From Stieleria maiorica (GTDB lineage Bacteria > Planctomycetota > Planctomycetia > Pirellulales > Pirellulaceae): a DNA stretch of 64,000 nt. The stretch lies in the NCBI RefSeq assembly GCF_008035925.1, contig NZ_CP036264.1, positions 4,648,402-4,712,401 on the forward strand. Reading direction: 5' to 3'. Below the pieces are notes generated by a model. It saw only the letters and a list, made by a program, of their open reading frames with translations. It was not told where the DNA came from and did no database searches. The position numbers and the translations under genes were made by a program. Every line of letters starts with the position of its first letter. The first letter of the stretch is position 1. Positions 48,001 through 55,025 of this stretch are shown in pieces.

Positions 48001-48405
48001 GATCGATGAAATCGGTGCCAGCGTCGGCTTGATGCCTTCGGGCAGCTGCTCGGTGGCCAATTGCAACCGCTCGTTGACGATCTGGCGATCGTTATAGATG
48101 TCGGTGCCCCAACCGAATTCGACGTCGATGACCGACAGCCCGATGCCGCTGCTGCTACGCACCGCTTCGACACCACTGGCCCCGTTGAACGCGGTTTCCA
48201 GCGGGAACGTGATCAGTGCTTCGACCTCCTCGGGCGCCATCCCGGGCGCTTCGGTGATGACGACGACGCGGGGGCGATTCAGGTTCGGAAAGACGTCGAT
48301 CGGCAGACGCGTCGTTTGATAACCGCCGACGGTCAGCAGGATGACCGCAGCGGCCAACACGATCAGCCGATTTCCTAGTGAGAGTGAAATGATTTTGTCT
48401 AACAT
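45094..48405 (-). CDS. heavy-metal efflux RND permease (CzcA/CusA-type)
   Basis: 1103 residues. The start MLDKIISLSLGNRLIVLAAA, the porter sequence PIDVFPNLNRPRVVVITEAP and the TM4 motif GIGELVDDAIVDVENIFRRL mark the HME-RND family, proton-driven pumps for divalent or monovalent metals. About 12 helices are visible in the usual two blocks. Length exceeds the usual 1020-1070 because of added hydrophobic sequence between the halves (about 510-585). The HlyD adaptor gene is 67 bases upstream. No outer-membrane TolC-like gene is present in the window. The metal cannot be read from the sequence. Confidence 0.95.
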   Translation of the reverse strand: MLDKIISLSLGNRLIVLAAAVILLTVGGYQTTRLPIDVFPNLNRPRVVVITEAPGMAPEEVEALITFPLETAFNGASGVEAVRSSSGIGLSVIDVEFGWGTDIYNDRQIVNERLQLATEQLPEGIKPTLAPISSIMGQILMYGMWSEGGTTPPMEVRTLADWVVRQRLLTIPGVSQVFTIGGGRMQYQVLVDPDKLRSFDLTMHDVHTAVAEANLNATGGYLDQRGPNELLVRGLGRITSLSELNEIAITLRSGRPITLGDVARVVQGVQEMRGDSSAYVRDRAGNVDGGPAVVLTVNKQPGSDTRTVDRAIEEALEELKTALPDDIRVANVYSQRSFIDRAIENVVEALADGGVLVLVILFLFLLNFRTTFITLTAIPLSIIATACVFAAFGLSINTMTLGGLAVGIGELVDDAIVDVENIFRRLKENRASDNPRPVLKVVYDASIEIRSSVVYGTAIVVLVFLPLFALEGMEGKLFVPLATGYVVSLVVSLAVSLTVTPVLASLLLTGRKFWRYVVPVLSLGISALAVYWVLPRATELIGWSVGLLGAAIWWAIGLAPIIWILIRVLESWLGGETTTEGRLLERFKGIAGLMIDLSTRMPGPVLGIAAVLVAFAMFAVTQLERDFLPPFNEGSVQVNALLAPGTSLATSNKIGQSVQQRLMEVENVKSIARRTGRAELDEHAEGVNVSELYLEIAEDADREETIREIRHAMDEIPGVVSSTEQPLAHLISHMISGVKAQIGIKLYGDDLDVLRNKAEEMKRRIANIDGLTDVLIEQQTNIPQLRIELDRSALTQNGLRPAHVMEIVQTAMNGEVVSQVLLGQRTFDLLVRLDEPFREDVSKLRRLVIPLSDGGVVPLEAVARIYESSGPNMIKREQVRRRIVLQANVSQRGVVDVVNEIKTKLAEMELEPGYFIEYGGQFESQQSASRRLAVLSVVALIGMFLVLYTLFGNVNFSLQVLVALPTAFIGAVAALVITDQNLTVAAMVGFISLCGIASRNGILLLNHYLHLVEHEGESWTRQMVKRAGQERMAPVLMTALTSGIGLLPLALAAGEPGKEILYPIATVIVGGLITSTLAEFFVRPALFWSVGRHASRQILKDRS

Positions 48406-48472
48406 GGGCGCCGAGCGCGGAGTGGCCGTTGGATGATTGAGTACGTGCGTTGCGGGACGGGGACGCGGTCGA

Positions 48473-49978
48473 TCAGTGATTGTGCCCGGCGTGGGGATCG
48501 ATCGCGCCGCCCGACCGGTTCTTCATCGCCATCTGCAATTGATGGGCGCCGCCCACGACGATCGTTTGCCCAGGCCAGACCTGACCGTCGTTGGCAACCG
48601 CCACGTGCAGCGAATCGCGGGCGAGGACAGAAACGGGCACGCGGTCAAAGTGATCGCCGTTTTCGACGAACAGATAACGCTCGGCACCTTCCTCGGCCAC
48701 GGCGTCTTTGGGGACGACGATTGCGTCGTCGATCTGTGAAACAGGCAGCCGCACGGTCAGCCGCTGGCCAGGCTTGTAACGCCAGCTGATGTAGCGTTTC
48801 TCACCGTGCTGCTCGGTCCGTTCGACCTTGTTGGTCAACGAAACGTAGAACGGCAGGGCGCGCGACCGGCGATCCACTTCGGTTCCGATGTAGATCACCT
48901 TTAGCCCGTCGATCAGCTCCGGCCCTTCGCCGGACGATTCAATCACCGCTTGGACATTCGCGCCGTGATCGGCCGCATCTCGCAAGGCTTTTCCGTCGCG
49001 TTGAAACGCTTGGCCTTCGATCAACACCTTGCTGAAGTCTGAGAGTTGAGCCAATTCGTCGCCCGCGGCAACCGATTCCCCACGGCGAGCAAGCAACTCG
49101 GTGACCAAGAATTCTGCGTCCACGTGCCGATGGTCCTCGGTCACGGCCGGTGGCTGCAAAAGCGACGCGTATCGATGTGGGGACGATTCCGACAGACGAT
49201 CGTTTGCGTCGCCGAGCGATTCGTGGTGCAACGAGTCGTCTTCGTGAATCAGCGGAGCGTAGACCGTGATCTCACGAATCAAAACCCGCGTGCGCTCGAT
49301 CTCTTTGATTTGGTTTTCCGTCAATCCGTGCAACAACATCGCCTGCCGAGCCGCACGCACACCTGCCATCAATTTGTCGCGTTCGTACTGGCGTGCGAGC
49401 AATGTTTTTCCGGCGATCGCGCCTGAAGTGGCGATCGACGACAACCGATCGATCTCCCGCTGTTCCACGTCCAATTCACCAAGCTTCGTCAGAAACGTTT
49501 CCTGCGTGTTGACCAGGTCTTGGTGGGTCAACCGAAGTGTGAACAGCGGTGCACCGCTTTGGACCAACTCGCCTCGGGAAACCAGAATTGAATTCAAAAC
49601 TCCCGTCAGCGGCGATGTGACCGCGATGTGCGTTCGTCCCGGCCACTGCGTCACCACACCGGGGACTTCGATGTATTGCGTGTACGGTTTCACCTCGATC
49701 GGTGATGTGCGCAGCCGCAGGTTGGCGCGTGCTTGCTTGCTCAATTCGATCGACTGGGCGTCGGAGTGGCCCTCGTGGCCGTGGTCGTGACCTTGGTGGG
49801 CGTCGCCTTCGTGATCTGCATGATCCGAGTGATCATCCACCGTTTGACGATTGTCTTTACCAATCCCCAGCATCGGTGTGGTGGTCACCCAAACACCGAC
49901 GGCGATGGTCACGATGATTGCGACGACCGTCGTCGACACGGTACGAACGCGCGCAGGCGAAAGGTTTAACCCAGGCAT
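48473..49978 (-). CDS. RND efflux adaptor (HlyD/CusB-type) with His-rich ends
   Basis: 501 residues from the ATG at 49978 (MPGLNLSPARV); the frame runs on to 50080 without family features. One N-terminal helix (TVVAIIVTIAVGVWV) anchors it. A His-rich segment follows (DHSDHADHEGDAHQGHDHGH), then the lipoyl-like half (VTSPLTGVLNSILVSRGELV), a helical hairpin, beta-barrel and membrane-proximal domains. It ends in HAGHNH. Such adaptors join the RND pump to an outer-membrane channel; the His-rich parts suggest that it binds the exported metal. It is co-directional with the pump gene. Confidence 0.93.
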   Translation of the reverse strand: MPGLNLSPARVRTVSTTVVAIIVTIAVGVWVTTTPMLGIGKDNRQTVDDHSDHADHEGDAHQGHDHGHEGHSDAQSIELSKQARANLRLRTSPIEVKPYTQYIEVPGVVTQWPGRTHIAVTSPLTGVLNSILVSRGELVQSGAPLFTLRLTHQDLVNTQETFLTKLGELDVEQREIDRLSSIATSGAIAGKTLLARQYERDKLMAGVRAARQAMLLHGLTENQIKEIERTRVLIREITVYAPLIHEDDSLHHESLGDANDRLSESSPHRYASLLQPPAVTEDHRHVDAEFLVTELLARRGESVAAGDELAQLSDFSKVLIEGQAFQRDGKALRDAADHGANVQAVIESSGEGPELIDGLKVIYIGTEVDRRSRALPFYVSLTNKVERTEQHGEKRYISWRYKPGQRLTVRLPVSQIDDAIVVPKDAVAEEGAERYLFVENGDHFDRVPVSVLARDSLHVAVANDGQVWPGQTIVVGGAHQLQMAMKNRSGGAIDPHAGHNH

Positions 49979-50113
49979 GGTGTGGCTTCCAAACAGGGGA
50001 GCTCGTCCGCGTTGAAGCGAAATCCAACGCGGCGGATCACCGCAATGCGTTGCTGACATCAGCGGCGACAGAAATGGCAAAAAGGATCGAACGCAATGAC
50101 GTCGATCGCGTGA

Positions 50114-50629
50114 TCAAATCTGCCAAGAGCAGTGCAGCGCGCACCGGGATTGCGAGTCGTCCGGTAACCAGAGGGGTCTGAGTGGTTGGTTCGCGCACCC
50201 GTGGCGTGAGGTTCCGATGCGCGATGCGTCGGCGCCAGCCCACGCATGGGGGACTTGGACCGATTCCAGCGAAAATGCAATGCCGCTGGAAGTCAGGTAA
50301 CTGCACTGAACAACCGAGCAACACGGTGAATCACCCTGTCGGCAGGGCGTTTTCGGACAGCAGCGTTGCCCGCCCGCCAACCACGACAACGCGACAGAAG
50401 CCCCTGCGCCGAATGCATCAGCGGACGAAGAATCCTGGCAGCCGCCCCCCCGCTTGGGAGCATGGTCGTGTTGATGGCAGCCGTGTTCGGCGCAGGCGTC
50501 CGCCTCGAGCACCGATTCCCGTTGTCCGTGCTCGTGCGGTACACCGGCGCACGCGTGATGGAAACTGCACCCGAGAATCGAGTGCAGCAACATCGCTGCG
50601 ACGGTGATGAAATTGCACGAGGCGTTCAC
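50114..50629 (-). CDS. small exported Cys/His-rich protein
   Basis: 171 residues. A signal-like start (MNASCNFITVAAMLLHSILG) leads to a mature part with 14 or so cysteines and many histidines: CSFHHACAGVPHEH, ACAEHGCHQHDHAP, QRCCPKTPCRQGDSPCC. The pattern resembles metal-binding small proteins encoded beside efflux genes in planctomycetes. It lies 135 bases upstream of the adaptor gene on the same strand and probably opens the metal operon. The ORF is long for chance, but the family is unnamed, so confidence is moderate. Confidence 0.65.
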   Translation of the reverse strand: MNASCNFITVAAMLLHSILGCSFHHACAGVPHEHGQRESVLEADACAEHGCHQHDHAPKRGGGCQDSSSADAFGAGASVALSWLAGGQRCCPKTPCRQGDSPCCSVVQCSYLTSSGIAFSLESVQVPHAWAGADASRIGTSRHGCANQPLRPLWLPDDSQSRCALHCSWQI

Positions 50630-51076
50630 GTGAGGATTCCTGGTCGAGAACCGATCATTTTTGTTATCGGCGATCGGGTCGTCCGGGTAAAGCCGATTTT
50701 TCTACGATGAGGGGGAGGCAGCAAAAGTGTCAGTGCAGCTGAGATGCCGAACTTCTGGATTTACAGGGTACGATCGTCGTTGTCCGCCGCTGATCGGTGC
50801 ATTTTTTTGGGTCGCTGTCCCTCATCCCCAGCACCTTTCCCCCACAAATCCGGGGGAAAACCATGCCATCGCGACTGATTTGCTTGATCATGCAGCCAGA
50901 GAGAGGGGGACGTTTGTCGGTCGAATGCTTGGGATGAGAAGTCTGACGACAGCGATCAATTCGATTACAGTTTTCTTCCGCCGCGGTATCATGCTGCGAC
51001 CGTGGCTGGTCAATCAATGACGGCTTGTCGGTACCAGTTTCGGTGCCATCAGCCCGTCCAACCGAGATTCCCAATT
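50630..51076. promoter_or_regulatory. 447-bp divergent intergenic region
   Basis: This gap holds the start-side regions of the metal-efflux genes (left) and the MscS gene (right). A short hairpin (CCCCC-ACAAAT-CCGGGGG near 50840) is visible. No operator, binding site or small gene is recognised. Confidence 0.45.
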
Positions 51077-52117
51077 ATGGAAATCCTACAGCGATATCTC
51101 CTGGACGTCTCGGGTTTCGTTCCGTTGCTGGTGACGATTGCTCTCGTTCTGGTCGGACTGTTTCTGGTCGACCGAATTCTCAAACGGCGTTGGAAAGATG
51201 ATCCGGAGGCGCAGTTTCGCTTCCAGTTGATCATGCTGGCGCTGACGTTCGCCGGTTTGCTGTTGGTCGTTCTGGCGCTGCCGGTCAGCGATGAAACGCG
51301 CGGCCAACTGCTCAGCTTGATCGGCATCTTGTTCAGTGCCGCGATTGCGCTCTCTTCGACCACGTTCATCGGCAACATTCTGGCCGGGATCATGATGAAG
51401 GCCGTCGGCAGCGCCCGTCCAGGAGATTTTATCACCGTCGCAGATTTGACCGGACGAATCACCGAGATGGGCTTGCTGCATACGGAAATTCAAACGGAAT
51501 TGCGAGATCTGGTGACGGTGCCCAATCTGTTCATGGTGACCCAACCGATGAAGGTCGTGCGTTCTTCCGGGACCATCATCACGATGGAGGTATCCTTGGG
51601 CTATGACATCTCCCACCGGGACGTTTCGCGCGTGATGTGTGATGCGGCCAGTCGATCGGGGCTGACGGATTGTTTCGTCCACGTAAGACAATTGGGCGAT
51701 TTCTCCATCACCTATCGTGTCGCGGGGCTGTTGGAGGATGTCAAAAGCCTGATTTCGGCGCGTTCGCGATTGGCGGAATTCGTGCTCGATGCGTTGCACG
51801 CCGCGGATATCGAAATCGTTTCACCCACCTTCATGAACACGCGAGCGATTCCCGACGACAAACAGTTTATCCCCCAGCCGACACTAAAGATGGCCCGCCC
51901 CATGGTGACGAAAGCGGAGGACGTGGCGTTTGACAAGGCCGAAGAAGCCGCTTCGGTCGAACAGATTCGTCACGCCATCGACCTGATCGATCGCGAATTG
52001 GCAGCGAAGCCGGATGCATCGGACGATACGACCGGACCGACGGTCGAACAATTGAACGCCCGCAAGGAACGGCTGATACAACAGCTAAAAGATGCGCAGG
52101 ACCATCTGAGTGACTAG
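51077..52117 (+). CDS. MscS-type mechanosensitive channel
   Basis: 346 residues from the ATG at 51077 (MEILQRYLLD); the frame continues upstream to 51002 without hydrophobic or family sequence. Three helices are visible (FVPLLVTIALVLVGLFLVD, LALTFAGLLLVVLAL and the pore-lining IGILFSAAIALSSTTFIGNI). The MscS beta domain follows: ARPGDFITVADLTGRITEMG and TVPNLFMVTQPMKV. A charged C-terminal helix (about 290-340) closes it. Such channels release solutes when membrane tension rises. It stands alone. Confidence 0.9.
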   Translation: MEILQRYLLDVSGFVPLLVTIALVLVGLFLVDRILKRRWKDDPEAQFRFQLIMLALTFAGLLLVVLALPVSDETRGQLLSLIGILFSAAIALSSTTFIGNILAGIMMKAVGSARPGDFITVADLTGRITEMGLLHTEIQTELRDLVTVPNLFMVTQPMKVVRSSGTIITMEVSLGYDISHRDVSRVMCDAASRSGLTDCFVHVRQLGDFSITYRVAGLLEDVKSLISARSRLAEFVLDALHAADIEIVSPTFMNTRAIPDDKQFIPQPTLKMARPMVTKAEDVAFDKAEEAASVEQIRHAIDLIDRELAAKPDASDDTTGPTVEQLNARKERLIQQLKDAQDHLSD

Positions 52118-52249
52118 GCCTTGGGCCTAATCCCGTAGCGGAAGCCGCCGAAGCTTTCGACTCGCAGCAGTCCACACGGGAGAAGCCGAAATTTTTGGCC
52201 AATTCCGCTACCACATACGACCCTTGCCGGACATTAGGGACGATGCCTA

Positions 52250-52382
52250 GCTGGACAGCGCCACTTAGGCGTAGCTACGCTCGCCAGAGCGTGGAGAACC
52301 CTGGGAATCCACCTTCTGGCGAAGGTAGCTACGTTCGACCGGCGATTCACGGTGTTTCTTGACCAAAGTGGCGCTGTCCAGC
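52250..52382. repeat. compound inverted repeat element (52118-52512 gap)
   Basis: Outer arms GCTGGACAGCGCCACTT (52250-52266) and AAGTGGCGCTGTCCAGC (52366-52382) are perfect complements 99 bases apart. Between them lie ACCTTCTGGCGAAGGTAGCT (52311 on), the third copy of the 37704 repeat, and an inverted variant around GTAGCTACGCTCGCCAGAGC (from 52271). No protein frame fits, so this is a mosaic of mobile-looking intergenic repeats. Confidence 0.85.
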
Positions 52383-52433
52383 CAGGCTTTGGCCGCAACT
52401 TGGTTTCGGGCAAGGCTGCCCCAAGGGGAGCAA

Positions 52434-52497
52434 TCGTTGGTGTTTAGCCTTCAGGCGATTCCCATCGCTGCGACGCAGCGGCAATGGGCGGCTAATG
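52434..52497. repeat. dispersed hairpin repeat, copy 2 (TTAGCC family)
   Basis: CGTTGGTGTTTAGCC, then a hairpin around ATCGCTGCGACGCAGCGGC, then GGGCGGCTAATGG. It is in the opposite orientation to copy 1 (41342-41406) and ends just before the stop codon of the CoA-binding gene. Confidence 0.85.
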
Positions 52498-52512
52498 GCT
52501 AGACATCAACAC

Positions 52513-52902
52513 TTACATCCGTGCCAACAACACCAGAATACAACTGCCGTCGTCGATGACGTTGATGCCCGCGTCGCGGGCCGCCTTGCTGGCCTGTTCG
52601 TCTTCGGCACCGGGTTGCATCCAGATGTGCTTCACGCCAGCGGTGATCGCGTCGGCAACGACTTTGCGGGTGACGACCGGCGGCGTGATGATCGAAAGCG
52701 CGTCGGGGACCACCGGCAGGTCCGCGATCGTGGCGAATGCGCGGTGCCCCTCGATTTCATCCTGAGCCGGGTTCAGCGGAAACACCTCACGGCCGGACGC
52801 CAGGAGCGCGCGGAAGACCTTGTTGCCATACTTCTCGCGACGCGTCGATGCCCCCGCGACCGCGTAGGTGTTTGACGCCAAAAAGCGTTCGATGTGGTTC
52901 AT
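52513..52902 (-). CDS. CoA-binding domain protein (YccU-like)
   Basis: 129 residues from the ATG at 52902 (MNHIERFL). It is a single Rossmann-like CoA-binding domain: TYAVAGASTRREKYGNKVFR near the start, VFPLNPAQDEIEGHRAF, ALSIITPPVVTRKVV, and VKHIWMQPGAEDEQASKAAR near the end. Length matches the stand-alone YccU family. These proteins bind CoA or a nucleotide in the cytoplasm; their function is not established. It is at the 3' end of a run of minus-strand redox and sulfur genes. Confidence 0.93.
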   Translation of the reverse strand: MNHIERFLASNTYAVAGASTRREKYGNKVFRALLASGREVFPLNPAQDEIEGHRAFATIADLPVVPDALSIITPPVVTRKVVADAITAGVKHIWMQPGAEDEQASKAARDAGINVIDDGSCILVLLARM

Positions 52903-52996
52903 GGCGTTTACGTGCCTCAAAAAACCATCGTCTCATTGATGCCCGAACACCTCCAACAGATGTTCTACAATTCTGGATCATCGGTCGCCGGCGACT

Positions 52997-53563
52997 TCAC
53001 GTTGCCGGCTGTGCGTCTGCATTCCATTCGTTCTTTGCAAATTGCTTGTCCAACGGCGTGTCGGCGATGTGATTGGTGTAATTGGACAGGACTTTGAACG
53101 CAGTCCCCACGATCACGTCCAGAACCGTCTGCTTGGTGTATCCGGCAGAAAGCAAGGCATTGATGTCGCTATCGTCCACCCAGCCGCGTTTTTGATTGAC
53201 CTGCTCGGAAAACACGCGCAACGCCTCCAGTTTCGGGTCGGCAATCGGGGTTCCGTCTCGAAGTGATTCGATCACGTCTTGCGGGACCTTCAACCCTTGC
53301 ATGATCGACGTGTGCGCCGCCATGCAATAGGTGCACCCGTTCAGCCGGTTGTTGGTCATCGCGATGATCTGGCGTTCCGTCGGCGACAAATCGGTTTTCG
53401 TATCGAAAATGTCCGCGACCGAGCGGTAGGCCGCCAACAGTGCCGGCGATTCCGCCATGACGGCATGCAAGTTGGGCACAAACCCATACGTTTTTTGGCT
53501 CTTTTCCAACATCGGCTTGCTTTCGCCGGCGGATTCGATCGTGTGAACGGTGAAGTCTGACAT
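52997..53563 (-). CDS. carboxymuconolactone decarboxylase / AhpD-like protein
   Basis: 188 residues. The family motif LSPTERQIIAMTNNRLNGCT is followed by YCMAAHT, giving the redox pair Cys-x-x-Cys and a nearby His typical of AhpD-like peroxidase-related proteins. Two further helices (FSEQVNQKRG, LDVIVGTAFKVLSNYTNHIA) complete the fold. It probably works with a thiol in peroxide or organic-radical detoxification; the exact partner is unknown. The start is MSDFTVH at 53563. The gap of 243 bases to the next gene holds no convincing gene. Confidence 0.92.
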   Translation of the reverse strand: MSDFTVHTIESAGESKPMLEKSQKTYGFVPNLHAVMAESPALLAAYRSVADIFDTKTDLSPTERQIIAMTNNRLNGCTYCMAAHTSIMQGLKVPQDVIESLRDGTPIADPKLEALRVFSEQVNQKRGWVDDSDINALLSAGYTKQTVLDVIVGTAFKVLSNYTNHIADTPLDKQFAKNEWNADAQPAT

Positions 53564-53806
53564 GGTCATTCCCTACTCTGTATTGACCTGTTAATCGGGG
53601 AGAAACAATGGCGATGTGAGCTGAATGATTAATTGCAGTTCCTGTCCGCCAGAAAGATCGAGATCGCCCCCGGAAAACGTCTCTAGCGACCACCGATCGG
53701 CGATGATCGCGGATCGCTGCGAGGTGCCACGATGGCGAAACATCCGGCGGCACCGTCGATACCTCCGTGCTGTCGGATACAAGACGCCGAGGCGACGCCC
53801 GCGAAA

Positions 53807-54436
53807 CTACCGCGTCGTCGTGAACTCCAACACGACCAGCACGACCACCAACAATGCCGCCGTGCCGAATGTGATCGCAGTTCGCCCGAGCGGCAACAGG
53901 TCCATCAACGTCAACTTGCCCTTGTCTCCGATCGGATCCAAATGACGACTGATCCAGCCGGATGCTTCGGCGAACACGTAGGAGCCGGCGACCATTCCGG
54001 CCATCATCGCGATCGCATCGAAATTCCCCTGTCCTACCGCGGCAGCTCCCGTGCCGGGACAGTACGCGGACAACGCAAAACCACAACCGAACAACAGACC
54101 ACCGATGACATTCGAGGCCAGCCGCGTCGGCTTGATATGGAACTCGACCAGATTTGCTCGGTGAAGCGAATAGATCCCCAACATTCCGACCACGACAGCG
54201 GACAGCATCACTTTCACGACGGTGAAATCCGCCAACAGCAGCTGCCCGATCAACACGTGGTATTTCGCGACGCCACCTTTTTGCAGCAAGAAACCGAAGA
54301 TGATTCCAAACAACAGTCCCAGCATCAGTGACTTCGTCGGCGCGGAAACGGAAACCGGATTCTCGTCCTGGGCTTCGTGATGGGGTTCCGAGTGGGGCGT
54401 CGCAGTATCCTGCGATTTATCAGTGATCGTCGACAT
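53807..54436 (-). CDS. YeeE/YedE-type transporter (DUF6691-like)
   Basis: 209 residues with an unusually long, charged N-terminal tail (about 35 residues, His/Asp-rich). Four or five helices follow: SLMLGLLFGIIFGFLLQKGG, VVKVMLSAVVVGMLGIYSL, NVIGGLLFGCGFALSAYCPG (with the conserved Cys and GTG), and a C-terminal pair. The family is linked to thiosulfate and sulfur-compound uptake. Here the transporter is split over two genes (this and 54468-55025), as is common, with an MBL/rhodanese gene upstream. A sulfur-handling role follows from both. Confidence 0.9.
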   Translation of the reverse strand: MSTITDKSQDTATPHSEPHHEAQDENPVSVSAPTKSLMLGLLFGIIFGFLLQKGGVAKYHVLIGQLLLADFTVVKVMLSAVVVGMLGIYSLHRANLVEFHIKPTRLASNVIGGLLFGCGFALSAYCPGTGAAAVGQGNFDAIAMMAGMVAGSYVFAEASGWISRHLDPIGDKGKLTLMDLLPLGRTAITFGTAALLVVVLVVLEFTTTR

Positions 54437-54467
54437 GCTAAATCTCCAATGGGTCGTAGGCTGCCTA

Positions 54468-55025
54468 TCAGGCGAACATCAGCATCGCGGTGACGATGCC
54501 GCCGATGAAAAAGAAGATTGCTGCAATCCACGAACCGACAGCCAACTGCAGCGTGCCGCTGATCCCGTGGCCACTCGTGCAGCCTCCGGCCATCCGCGCA
54601 CCGAAAGCCATCAGACCGCCACCCAAGAACGCGACAACGATTCGCAACAACCCGCTGTCGACGCCGAAGCGTTCTTGCCACATCAGCGGCAACAGCCGCC
54701 CGGTCAATTCGCCGCCGCTCCAGGCCGCCGCAAACGCGCCGAACATGACGCCCGAGACCAGCATCAGTTCCCAGCCGACTTTCGGCGGATTGTCTCGAAA
54801 ATACTTGAGCCGCCCGGTGTGTTGCGGCGCAGCCAAATTGCCCAACATTCCGGCGACGCGTGCGTAAGCGGTCGACGCCCCCAACGGTTTGTTTGAAAAA
54901 TAGAACGTCAACATCGAGAGGCACCCGATCAGCGCGCCGACCAAGTAGGGCGACCATGCCGGACCGGAATACTCCAACGGATTGACGTTGGCCACGATCA
55001 AGAATGACATAGTTTGAATCATCAT
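54468..55025 (-). CDS. YeeE/YedE-type transporter, partner half
   Basis: 185 residues. The signature GGGLMAFGARMAGGCTSGHG then ISG carries the conserved Cys and GxG of the YeeE family; other helices are PYLVGALIGCLSMLTFYFS, LMLVSGVMFGAFAAAWSGGE and the C-terminal IAAIFFFIGGIVTAMLMF. The ATG overlaps the stop codon of the upstream MBL/rhodanese gene by 4 bases (ATGA), so the two are translated together. With its downstream partner (31-base gap) it likely forms one sulfur-compound transporter. Confidence 0.92.
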   Translation of the reverse strand: MMIQTMSFLIVANVNPLEYSGPAWSPYLVGALIGCLSMLTFYFSNKPLGASTAYARVAGMLGNLAAPQHTGRLKYFRDNPPKVGWELMLVSGVMFGAFAAAWSGGELTGRLLPLMWQERFGVDSGLLRIVVAFLGGGLMAFGARMAGGCTSGHGISGTLQLAVGSWIAAIFFFIGGIVTAMLMFA

